From NCBI GenBank assembly GCA_031274415.1, contig JAISQD010000178.1:1-40685 (forward strand): a stretch of 40,685 nt of DNA. Reading direction: 5' to 3'. Under the pieces are notes generated by a model. That model did not search any database and was not told where the DNA came from. It saw only the letters and a list, made by a program, of their open reading frames with translations. A program made the translations under genes and the position numbers. Each line of letters opens with the position of its first letter. The first letter of the stretch is position 1. Below, in pieces: positions 32,818-40,685 of this stretch. The DNA comes from Tannerellaceae bacterium (GTDB taxonomy: Bacteria; Bacteroidota; Bacteroidia; Bacteroidales; Tannerellaceae).

Positions 32818-32899
32818 GCATGTTATAGAACATCCTTTAGCCGGTAGATTTATGCGAATAAGCACGTAATTTTACACGCGATTTTGAACATTGAAAGGC
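32818..32899. other. Gap between aroE and the gal operon
   Basis: Eighty-two bases with no gene. A weak dyad ATGTT-ATAG-AACAT lies at 32820-32833. TAATTTTA (32867-32874) is one base off the -7 consensus and is the best promoter candidate for galM, without a convincing -33 element. Confidence 0.35.
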
Positions 32900-33979
32900 A
32901 TGGAAAACAAGAATACACTTTCAGGATTGACGGAACTCAACTTCAAAAAGTTAGTTGATGGGAAAGAGACAAAACTGTATGTCCTCACGAACAAAAACGG
33001 GGTGGAACTTACTGTAACGAATTATGGCGCTAAAATCGTATCGTTGATGGTGCCCGACAAAAAGGGGCGGTTGGTCGATGTGGTGACCGGACATCAGTCG
33101 ATTGACGACTATCTTGCTTCGGAAGAGCCTTATTTCGGCGCCGTCTGCGGCCGTTACGGCAACCGTATCGCCAAAGGACGGTTTGAAATAGACGGCGTCG
33201 CGTATGACCAGCTGGCCATCAACAATGGACCGAACAGCCTGCACGGGGGGATTAAAGGGTTTAATGCCGTCGTCTGGGAGGTGGAGCAAAAGGATAGCCG
33301 GACGGTAGCGCTGGCCTATACCTCTGCCGACGGCGAAGAGGGATTCCCCGGTACGCTGCGGACGAAAGTAGTATACCATCTGTCGGACGACAACGAGGTT
33401 GTCATCACCTATGAAGCGGAGACGGACAAGCCGACGGTCGTCAATCTGACGAACCATTCCTATTTTAATCTTTCCGGGGCGGGAGACCCGTCTATCGGCG
33501 ACCATCTATTGACGATAAACGCCGATTATTACCTGCCGGTCGATGCGACGGCCATACCCTACGGGCCGAAAGAAAAGGTGGAAGGAACGCCTATGGATTT
33601 CCGTACGCCCCATGAAGTAGGCGCACGGATCAATGATGATTTTGAGCAGCTGCATTTCGGCAAAGGATATGATCATACCTATGTATTAAATAAAGAGGGG
33701 GATGAGCTTTCTTTCTGTGCCCGTTGCCTGTCTCCCCAGACGGGGATTGTGATGGAGGTCTATACCACAGAGCCTGGCGTACAGCTGTATACGGGTAACT
33801 GGATGACCGGCCGTTTTGAAGGAAAGAACGGGCAGCGTTATCCCGGCAGGGCGGCGCTTTGCCTGGAGACGCAGCATTTTCCCGATAGCCCGAACAGGCC
33901 GGAATATCCGTCCGTCGTCCTTCGTCCGGGAGCCGTTTTTCAGAGTAAAACGGTGTATCAATTTTCTGTAGAAAAATAG
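32900..33979 (+). CDS. galM: Aldose 1-epimerase, cytoplasmic form
   Basis: Mutarotase feeding alpha-galactose to GalK. From the ATG at 32900 it is 359 residues, MENKNTLSGLTELNF, with no signal peptide; a TTG three codons earlier is a less likely start. GRYGNRIAKGRFE, LTNHSYFNLSG (catalytic His), GYDHTYVL and CLETQHFPDSPN (catalytic Glu) are intact. It is first of galM-transporter-galK, with gaps of 32 and 20 bases, a standard Bacteroidales galactose operon. It is clearly paralogous to the lipoprotein galM at 15673-16803, with near-identical motifs, but lives in the cytoplasm. Confidence 0.95.
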   Translation: MENKNTLSGLTELNFKKLVDGKETKLYVLTNKNGVELTVTNYGAKIVSLMVPDKKGRLVDVVTGHQSIDDYLASEEPYFGAVCGRYGNRIAKGRFEIDGVAYDQLAINNGPNSLHGGIKGFNAVVWEVEQKDSRTVALAYTSADGEEGFPGTLRTKVVYHLSDDNEVVITYEAETDKPTVVNLTNHSYFNLSGAGDPSIGDHLLTINADYYLPVDATAIPYGPKEKVEGTPMDFRTPHEVGARINDDFEQLHFGKGYDHTYVLNKEGDELSFCARCLSPQTGIVMEVYTTEPGVQLYTGNWMTGRFEGKNGQRYPGRAALCLETQHFPDSPNRPEYPSVVLRPGAVFQSKTVYQFSVEK

Positions 33980-34011
33980 GATTCAATTATAAATTTAAAA
34001 GGATTTCAATT

Positions 34012-35322
34012 ATGACAACGCAACAGAAAAATTACACATTACCCATTATTATGATGGTCTTCCTTTTTGGTATGATCTCATTCGTTACTAATTTGGCCTC
34101 TCCGATGGGCGATATTCTGAAGTTTCAGTTTCAGATTGCCAACTGGATGGGGACGCTCGGCGTTTTCGCCAACTTCATCGCATACGCTGTGATGGGTTAT
34201 CCTGCCGGTAATTTACTTCAGAAACTCGGTTACAAAAAGACAGCGCTTATTGCCATTGCTGTTGGTTTTGTGGGAGTTGGTATCCAAACGCTTTCAGGAA
34301 CGTTGGGCAGTTTTGCCGTTTATCTGCTGGGCGCTTTTGTTGCCGGTTTTTCCATGTGTTTACTGAATACGGTGGTCAACCCGATGTTGAATAAACTCGG
34401 GGGTGGAGGAAACAAAGGGAACCAACTCATACAGGTTGGTGGCTCTTTCAACTCGCTTTGCGGTACGGCCGTCATTATTTTAACAGGCATATTAATCCCT
34501 GAAGGCATAAAGAATGCCCAAATCAGTAATGTATTCCCGTTGATGTACGTGGCTTTGGCCATTTTTGCCTTTGCCTTTATCGTTATTGCATTGACTACTA
34601 TTCCCGAAAAGGATCAAAAACAACAGGCTGCTTCTGCTGCATCTTCCCAATATAGTCCTTTATCGTTCCGTCACTTTGTTTTCGGCGCTATTGGTATATT
34701 CGTATATGTAGGTGTTGAGGTCGGTATTCCCAATATATTGAACAAATGGTTGCAAAATCCGGATTTGGATGTGTTGAAATTAGGCGGTGCCGGAGCAGAA
34801 GCCATTGCGGCATCCGTTGCGGCTACCTATTGGTTTATGATGCTTATCGGCCGGCTTTTGGGTGCGGCTATCGGGAGCAAAGTCTCCGCAAAAACCATGT
34901 TGGGCGTAGCTTCTGCGGTCGGTTTGGTGCTGACCCTGGCGGCCATTTTTTCTCCTACGGATCTTTTGGTTAATTTGCCGGTTTTCAAAAACGATTCCTC
35001 CGGCCTGTTCGGCTTGGCAAGTGTCCCTCTCAGCGCTGCCCTGTTGGTTTTCGCCGGGCTGTGTATCTCTGTGATGTGGGGCGGGATCTTTAACCTGGCC
35101 GTAGAAGGGTTGGGCAAATACACCGAAAAAGCGTCCGGTATTTTCATGATGCTTGTTTGCGGTGGCGGTATCCTGCCATTGTTGCAAAACGGGATCGTCG
35201 ATGCCACCGGCGGCGTCGGTTATTTGACCAGCTATTGGGTCATCGTAGCCGGACTTATTTACCTGTTGTATTACGCCTTGATCGGCAGTAAAAACGTCAA
35301 CAAGGATATCCCTGTTGAATAA
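34012..35322 (+). CDS. Sugar:proton symporter of the FucP/GluP (FHS) MFS family
   Basis: A 436-residue inner-membrane transporter with about 12 hydrophobic segments and a hydrophilic central loop (about 200-220, EKDQKQQAASAASSQ). The N-terminal SFVTNLASPMGDILKFQFQI and GYPAGNLLQKLGYKKTAL, and VGVEVGIPNIL in the second half, are typical of the fucose/glucose/galactose symporter family. Lying between galM and galK, its substrate is most likely galactose, with glucose possible. AAAGGA, 6 bases before the ATG, is a good ribosome-binding site. Substrate is inferred from context. Confidence 0.9.
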   Translation: MTTQQKNYTLPIIMMVFLFGMISFVTNLASPMGDILKFQFQIANWMGTLGVFANFIAYAVMGYPAGNLLQKLGYKKTALIAIAVGFVGVGIQTLSGTLGSFAVYLLGAFVAGFSMCLLNTVVNPMLNKLGGGGNKGNQLIQVGGSFNSLCGTAVIILTGILIPEGIKNAQISNVFPLMYVALAIFAFAFIVIALTTIPEKDQKQQAASAASSQYSPLSFRHFVFGAIGIFVYVGVEVGIPNILNKWLQNPDLDVLKLGGAGAEAIAASVAATYWFMMLIGRLLGAAIGSKVSAKTMLGVASAVGLVLTLAAIFSPTDLLVNLPVFKNDSSGLFGLASVPLSAALLVFAGLCISVMWGGIFNLAVEGLGKYTEKASGIFMMLVCGGGILPLLQNGIVDATGGVGYLTSYWVIVAGLIYLLYYALIGSKNVNKDIPVE

Positions 35323-35342
35323 TATATAATGTATAGGAAATT

Positions 35343-36494
35343 ATGGATGTAGAAAAGGTAAGAAAAGGTTTTGCCGGGCATTTTGACGGAGCGGCGGGTT
35401 CGGTATATGCTTCGCCCGGGCGGATCAATCTGATCGGTGAACATACCGATTACAATGGCGGATTCGTTTTCCCCGGAGCCATCGACAAGGGGATGGTGGC
35501 TGAGATCCGGTTGAACGGGACAGGGACGGTTCGCGCCTGCGCCCTGGACCTGGACGAATATGCAGAGTTCGGGTTAAACGAACAGGATGCGCCGGCGCAA
35601 AGCTGGGCAAGGTATATCTTCGGCGTTTGCCGCGAAATCATCAAGCGGGGAGGAACGATCGGCGGGTTCGATACGGCTTTTTCGGGTGATGTCCCGTTAG
35701 GGGCGGGTATGTCGTCGTCGGCAGCCCTGGAAAGTACGTATGCCTTTGCCCTGAACGATCTATTCGCACTGGGCATCGACAAGTTCGAACTGGCTAAGAT
35801 AGGACAGGCTACGGAGCACAACTATTGCGGCGTGATGTGTGGTATCATGGATCAGTTCGCCTCTATTTTCGGAAAGAAAGGGAGCCTGATCCTTTTGGAT
35901 TGCCGTTCGCTGGAATACAAATACTTCCCGTTCGATCCGGTAGGCTACAAGCTGGTGTTGCTGGATTCGGTCGTGAAGCATGAATTGGCCTCTTCGGCCT
36001 ACAACAAACGCCGCCAGTCCTGTGAAACGGTGGCGGCGGCTATCCGCCGGAATCATCCGGAAGTCGAATTTCTGCGCGACGCCACCCTCGATATGCTGAA
36101 CGAAGTAAAAGCGGAGGTTTCCGCAGAGGACTATATACGTGCCGAATACGTGATAGAAGAGGTTCAACGTGTGATGGAGGTGTGTGCCGCCCTTGAAAAA
36201 GGCGACTATGAAACGGTCGGCGAAAAAATGTACGGTACGCATCATGGCATGAGTAAACTGTACGAAGTCAGCTGTGAAGAATTGGATTTCCTGAACGACG
36301 TAGCAAAAAGATGCGGCGTGACCGGTTCACGCGTGATGGGAGGCGGCTTTGGCGGTTGTACCATCAACCTGGTAAAGGAAGCATTATATGACGGGTTTGT
36401 GAAAGAGGCCTTTTCGGCCTATAAAGAGAGATTCGGGCACGAACCTAAATTGTATGATGTCGTGATCAGCGACGGCGCGCGTAAGCTCTATTGA
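35343..36494 (+). CDS. galK: Galactokinase
   Basis: ATP-dependent phosphorylation of alpha-D-galactose to galactose-1-phosphate, first committed step of the Leloir pathway. The 383-residue GHMP kinase has the galactose-binding signature GRINLIGEHTDYNGGFVFPG (26-45), the phosphate loop PLGAGMSSSAAL, the GIMDQFAS segment with the catalytic Asp, and the C-terminal GGGFGGCTINL. Third gene of the gal operon, 20 bases after the transporter, and closed by a strong terminator at 36519-36546. No galT or galE is in the window. Confidence 0.97.
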   Translation: MDVEKVRKGFAGHFDGAAGSVYASPGRINLIGEHTDYNGGFVFPGAIDKGMVAEIRLNGTGTVRACALDLDEYAEFGLNEQDAPAQSWARYIFGVCREIIKRGGTIGGFDTAFSGDVPLGAGMSSSAALESTYAFALNDLFALGIDKFELAKIGQATEHNYCGVMCGIMDQFASIFGKKGSLILLDCRSLEYKYFPFDPVGYKLVLLDSVVKHELASSAYNKRRQSCETVAAAIRRNHPEVEFLRDATLDMLNEVKAEVSAEDYIRAEYVIEEVQRVMEVCAALEKGDYETVGEKMYGTHHGMSKLYEVSCEELDFLNDVAKRCGVTGSRVMGGGFGGCTINLVKEALYDGFVKEAFSAYKERFGHEPKLYDVVISDGARKLY

Positions 36495-36518
36495 CACGCG
36501 GCGCGGACAACTAAAAGG

Positions 36519-36555
36519 GAGCTACCCGGAAAGGACAGGGTAGCTCTCCTCTTTA
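36519..36555 (+). terminator. Intrinsic terminator of the gal operon
   Basis: GAGCTACCC (36519-36527) pairs perfectly with GGGTAGCTC (36538-36546) across a 10-base loop, followed by TCCTCTTTA. The stem begins 25 bases after the galK stop. It separates the gal operon from the hybrid regulator gene, which then needs its own promoter; none was clearly seen in 36556-36591. Confidence 0.8.
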
Positions 36556-36591
36556 AAAAAACTCAAGTTTGTTTGATTTACATGTAATACT

Positions 36592-39500
36592 ATGAAAAAC
36601 GGATTATTACTTTTTATCGTGCTCCTTTTGCTGCTTTCAGGCGGGAGAGTGCATGCGGCGGGGAATTATAAATTCAGGACGTTATCCCCTGAAGGCGGAT
36701 TAGGTTATGACGGCATATTCTCTATCCGGCAAGACAATGACGGGTTTATCTGGATAGTGATGAGCAATGAGTTGTACCGCTTCGACGGCTATCAATACAA
36801 ACGCTATTATACCTCTTTTACGAAGCAAAGCCCTGAAAAAGAATGGTTATTAGGCCCCTTGGCGGTTGACCTTTCCGGTCGTCTCCTTGTCAACACAACC
36901 AACGGTTTGTACCTGTATAAAAAAGGGAACGACGCCTTTGAACGGATTTGGGATGACAGGGCGGATAACGTCAAAACGGATGCGCATAACACGATCTGGA
37001 TATGGAAATATGCTGAGGCGCAGTGGTATATACTGGATATTGACAACAACACGTTAAGCGCCCCCCTGTATGATGGGGAATCCCCGCACTACATCAGCGA
37101 TAATTTCTGTTTGCATAATGAAGATGTCTATGTGTCCAGTAATTATGGGAAAATCTATCGCTACAATGCTGTTAAAAACGAATTTACACTCTGTGCCAAG
37201 CTGCCGGTCGATGACGGGCTGGTGGTGGACATGAAAGCGTATAAAGGGAAACTGTGGGTGTTTACCAAGAAGTATGGGTTGTATAAAATTGATTTATCCT
37301 CTTTCGCCATCGAATCCCGCTCCGATTTTTACAGGGAGTGCGGCCATACGGTCGTGCGGTCGCTACATATCGACAAAACGGGGAATATCTGGATCGGGAC
37401 GATCAATGGATTATATGTTTTCAATCCTGATGATGAGAGCTATACGCATTATGAACACATGGCGTCAGACCCGTACAGCCTGTCGAATAACTCCATCTGG
37501 ACGATTGACGAAGACCGGCAAAAGAACATCTGGATAGGGACGTATGCGGGAACGGTCTGTTATGTGAACCTGGATGAACGGTCGCCTTTCGTTTCCTATT
37601 TCCCCCGAGAAAACGAATTGGCGCATATACCGGTCAGCGCCTTTGCGGAAGGGCGGCAGGGAATATGGATCGGAACGGAAGGGGGTGGATTGAATCACTT
37701 CGACAAACAGACCGGCCGCTTTACATCCTCCTCCTCTTCCTATCGCGGATATGTCAATAACCTGTCGTATAGCAATGTCAAGTCGCTGGTCGTGGATGGG
37801 AACCAGAATGTATGGATCGCCATGTACACCGGCGGACTGGATTGCTTCCATACCCGGACAAACCGCTTCGAGCATTTTGTCCGCAATGGGCAGAAAAATG
37901 CGTTGTTGCATAATAATATACGGAAAATCATAGCGGAAAGCGATTCGGGGTTGTGGATTACCTACCAGTACAAAAAGGCGGAAATCTCCTTTTACTCCTT
38001 TGCCCGTAAAGAATTTACGCATTATGATTTTTCCAAAGAGGACAATCAGTATTACCTCTTCGATATGGTACGCGGAAGGGACAACCAGCTTTGGATATTG
38101 AGCGCGGGAAAGATCTTCCTGATGGATGTGGAAACACATGCGGTAGAAGAGATCCCTGTCAACGATTCACGGTTTATGAATTTCTTCGCTTTTTGTATGG
38201 ACAATTCGGGCAATCTATGGATAGGGACGATTGGGAACGGATTGATCAGATACAGCCCGGATACGTCTGTCTTCACATACTTTGACGACTTCTTAAAGTA
38301 TGACATCTCTTCGGTATACAGCATTTGCCATGACGATGAAGGGAATATCTGGATGGGGACGGACAACGGGTTGATACAATATCATATCGCGGACGATATC
38401 TTTTCGCGCTATGACGAACAGGACGGCGTACAGGGCGTGGTCTATTATCCGCAGGCGTCGCTGAAAGGGGCGGACGGGAGCTTGTATTTTGGCGGTACGA
38501 ACGGCTTTACGATCATCAAGCCGTCCGAAATTGTACACAACAGCTACAAACCCAACATCATCCTTTCCGGCTTTTTTGTGGATCACCTCCCTTCCGGTAT
38601 CCATTTCTCGCCCGGCGATTCGCTGGAGGCGGCCTATACCATCCGGCTGAACCACAATCAAACGAATTTCGGGTTCCAATTCTCTTCCGACAACTACCTG
38701 ATGGCGCAGAAAAATCATTTCAAGTACCGCCTGAAAGGGTATGACGACCGCTGGATCGAGGTCGATGCCTCCAACCGGACAGCCTTCTATTCCAAAGTGC
38801 CTCCGGGGGAATATCTTTTTGAAGCGTTGGCGGCGAACAACGACGGCATTTGGGGGGATGTCCCCGTCTCCGTGAAAATCTACCGCCAACCGGCGCCATG
38901 GCTCAGTTGGCCGGCCTATACGTTCTATTGCCTGCTTGCGTCGGGCATACTTTACCTGATTTTCCGGTACTATTACGACCGGAAAAAACTGAAACTGCAA
39001 CTCTATCTCGAGAATGTCGAGAAAAACAAAAAGGAGGAGATTCATCAGGCGCAACTGCGCTTTTTTACCGATATATCACACGATTTCCGTACGCCCCTCT
39101 CCCTGATCATCGCCTCGATACACAGGCTGGGAAAGGATGGTTTACAGGGTGATTACCATAAGATACTGGACAGTAATGCCCATAGACTGTTGAACCTCGT
39201 CAACGAACTGATGGATTTCAGGACGGTGGAAAACGGGAAGATGAAATTGGAAGTGCAGGCCGTTGATATCAACCGCTTTATCAACGTCATCGCATCGGAT
39301 TTCAAGGAATATGCACTGCAACGGAAAATCAATTTCAAGATCATCCCCGACCGCCGGCTGACGGAGGTCTGTATCGACAAAAACAAGTTCGAAAAAATTG
39401 TGATGAACCTGCTGAACAATGCCTTCAAATATACCCGGTCGGGAGGAGACGTCTCCATTGAATTACGCGCCGGCAACACGCCGTTCCAATCCCCCTATGC

Positions 39501-40644
39501 CAACAAATACGTGATTGAAGGAGATACTCCGGAAGAGACCTTTGCCGTGATTATCAGGGATACGGGCATCGGCATTTCCCAGGAATCCATCGAAAGCGTC
39601 TTTGAACGTTTCTACAAGATCAACACCGTGGATTTCGATCCCAGCCTGGGCACCGGTATCGGCCTGGCTTTGGTGAAAAACTTTGTGCTACTGCATAAGG
39701 GCAGGTTGAGTATTTTCAGCGAAAAAGAGAAAGGGACGGATATCGAAGTCTGCTTTTCGGCAGACAACAGCATATACAGCGGATTGATGATCGAGGTACC
39801 GCAAACCGATGAGGTCAGGACGCTAAAACCCCGTACCAGCCCGGAACCATTAGAGAAAAACAGCGTGCAACCCTTCCTGAAGAATGAGAAAAAGCGGATT
39901 TTGCTGGTCGAAGACCATGCCGACCTGCGGAAATTAATCGCCGACGCGTTGAACGAAGAATATGAAGTCATTCAGGTTGAAAACGGCATGGAGGCGTCCG
40001 GCATCTTGTCCGACCGGATTGTCGAGCTGGTGATCAGCGATATCATGATGCCGGAAAAAGACGGTATAACCCTTTGCCGCGAGGTGAAAAACAATATCGA
40101 AACCTCCCATATCCCCGTTATGTTGCTGACGGCCAAAACCGGCGTTAAACACCAAATCGAAGGCGCCGATTCGGGAGCGGATATCTATCTGGAAAAACCG
40201 GTCGATTTCGACCTGTTGAAACTGACCATCCATAATATATTCAAACAGCAGCAGCAATTAAAGGAGCACTATGCCAAAAATTATTTTGCCGATAGCGCCG
40301 GCTTGTCGTCCAACGAACGGGATAATAAATTTTTGAAAGACTTCATTCGTATCATCGAAGAGAATATGAGCCATTCCGATATGGACGTCAATTTTATCGC
40401 CTCCGAACTCTCCATGAGCCGCAGCAAGTTGTACAATAAAATCAAATCCATGACCGGTAAATCCATCATCGAATTTATCATGAGCCAACGACTGCGGAAG
40501 GCAGCCCGCCTGATCATCGAAGAAAAGATGTCGATCCGCGAAATCATGGATGAAGTAGGCATCGAAAGCCAGGCCTACTTTACCAATGCCTTCAAAAAAG
40601 AGTTCGGCGAGACGCCGACTGTTTTTGCCACACGGCATAAATAA
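36592..40644 (+). CDS. Hybrid two-component system regulator (HTCS)
   Basis: One-protein sensor and transcription factor of the type that controls polysaccharide utilisation loci in Bacteroidales; 1350 residues. A signal peptide (1-22) leads to a periplasmic sensor of Reg_prop propeller repeats with IWIGT-like motifs (GNIWIGTINGLYVF, KNIWIGTYAG, QGIWIGTEGGG, GNIWMGTDNG). A Y_Y_Y domain (about 695-765) and one membrane span (about 771-793) follow. The kinase core has phosphoacceptor His830 in ISHDFRTPL, then HATPase motifs (NLLNNAFKYT, DTGIGI, GTGIGLALV). A receiver with Asp1150 (VISDIMMP) and a C-terminal AraC-type DNA-binding domain (about 1245-1350) complete it. No susC/susD pair is in the window; its target locus may lie just to the right. 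Confidence 0.95.
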   Translation: MKNGLLLFIVLLLLLSGGRVHAAGNYKFRTLSPEGGLGYDGIFSIRQDNDGFIWIVMSNELYRFDGYQYKRYYTSFTKQSPEKEWLLGPLAVDLSGRLLVNTTNGLYLYKKGNDAFERIWDDRADNVKTDAHNTIWIWKYAEAQWYILDIDNNTLSAPLYDGESPHYISDNFCLHNEDVYVSSNYGKIYRYNAVKNEFTLCAKLPVDDGLVVDMKAYKGKLWVFTKKYGLYKIDLSSFAIESRSDFYRECGHTVVRSLHIDKTGNIWIGTINGLYVFNPDDESYTHYEHMASDPYSLSNNSIWTIDEDRQKNIWIGTYAGTVCYVNLDERSPFVSYFPRENELAHIPVSAFAEGRQGIWIGTEGGGLNHFDKQTGRFTSSSSSYRGYVNNLSYSNVKSLVVDGNQNVWIAMYTGGLDCFHTRTNRFEHFVRNGQKNALLHNNIRKIIAESDSGLWITYQYKKAEISFYSFARKEFTHYDFSKEDNQYYLFDMVRGRDNQLWILSAGKIFLMDVETHAVEEIPVNDSRFMNFFAFCMDNSGNLWIGTIGNGLIRYSPDTSVFTYFDDFLKYDISSVYSICHDDEGNIWMGTDNGLIQYHIADDIFSRYDEQDGVQGVVYYPQASLKGADGSLYFGGTNGFTIIKPSEIVHNSYKPNIILSGFFVDHLPSGIHFSPGDSLEAAYTIRLNHNQTNFGFQFSSDNYLMAQKNHFKYRLKGYDDRWIEVDASNRTAFYSKVPPGEYLFEALAANNDGIWGDVPVSVKIYRQPAPWLSWPAYTFYCLLASGILYLIFRYYYDRKKLKLQLYLENVEKNKKEEIHQAQLRFFTDISHDFRTPLSLIIASIHRLGKDGLQGDYHKILDSNAHRLLNLVNELMDFRTVENGKMKLEVQAVDINRFINVIASDFKEYALQRKINFKIIPDRRLTEVCIDKNKFEKIVMNLLNNAFKYTRSGGDVSIELRAGNTPFQSPYANKYVIEGDTPEETFAVIIRDTGIGISQESIESVFERFYKINTVDFDPSLGTGIGLALVKNFVLLHKGRLSIFSEKEKGTDIEVCFSADNSIYSGLMIEVPQTDEVRTLKPRTSPEPLEKNSVQPFLKNEKKRILLVEDHADLRKLIADALNEEYEVIQVENGMEASGILSDRIVELVISDIMMPEKDGITLCREVKNNIETSHIPVMLLTAKTGVKHQIEGADSGADIYLEKPVDFDLLKLTIHNIFKQQQQLKEHYAKNYFADSAGLSSNERDNKFLKDFIRIIEENMSHSDMDVNFIASELSMSRSKLYNKIKSMTGKSIIEFIMSQRLRKAARLIIEEKMSIREIMDEVGIESQAYFTNAFKKEFGETPTVFATRHK

Positions 40645-40685
40645 AGTCTGCCTGAAATTTAGATGCCACTTCCACCTGCCATCAA

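Noticed and set aside
32891..32899. TTG start for the cytoplasmic galM
   Set aside because: It adds only three residues; the ATG at 32900 follows a purine-rich stretch and matches the usual N-terminus.
1..40685. tRNA, rRNA or phage genes
   Set aside because: No cloverleaf, rRNA-like stretch, integrase, capsid or tail gene was recognised when reading the intergenic gaps and proteins; a covariance-model search was not possible here.

Overview
The window is a piece of a Bacteroidales chromosome. The evidence is the gene content (ftsX–DUF3098–uppP, a DUF3822 protein beside rsmD, a glycine-lipid acyltransferase pair, a SusR/HTCS-type hybrid regulator), lipoprotein and GH-rich surface genes, and several near-perfect Bacteroidetes promoters (TTTG, 18-20 bases, TAnnTTTG). 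The proteins look like those of Parabacteroides and relatives, but genus cannot be settled by reading. No tRNA, rRNA, CRISPR array, phage or intact insertion sequence was seen.

Layout. 1-3002 (minus): uppP (cut by the window edge), a DUF3098 membrane protein, ftsX and miaB. 3003-4125: a possible small RNA, a small membrane-anchored protein, a triple-hairpin repeat and copy A of a dispersed hairpin element. 4132-7546: cardiolipin synthase converging on an rsmD / DUF3822 / unknown membrane-protein operon. 7637-10957 (plus): a RecD-like helicase, then glsA and glsB for glycine lipids. 10978-16803 (minus): thioredoxin, and an operon of lipoprotein aldose epimerase, HAD phosphatase and dnaE. 16932-21352: gdhA diverging from a large protein that joins two receiver-like domains to a PEP-synthase-type ATP-grasp domain. 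21460-23081: licD overlapping a lipoprotein glycerophosphodiesterase. 23117-23314: copy B of the dispersed element, followed by a GH43-like enzyme that converges on a GH38-like enzyme. 28039-29240: a Tat-type aldo/keto reductase and the wreck of a toxin-antitoxin locus. 29375-32817 (plus): phoH, purC, menG, aroE. 32900-36494: galM, sugar transporter and galK, closed by a strong terminator. 36592-40644: a hybrid two-component regulator.

How the parts fit. Most genes are housekeeping: envelope lipid recycling and cell division, replication, tRNA and rRNA modification, purine, menaquinone and shikimate synthesis, ammonia assimilation. The accessory theme is carbohydrate and envelope: galactose uptake and phosphorylation, two aldose epimerases in different compartments, secreted glycosidases, LicD plus GDPD, glycine lipids and cardiolipin.

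The parts least explained by known genes are the dispersed hairpin element found upstream of cls and of the GH43 gene, the triple-hairpin repeat at 3673-3756, the promoter-plus-hairpin unit at 3063-3180, and the REC/ATP-grasp protein. I found no clear multi-gene system that I would call new.
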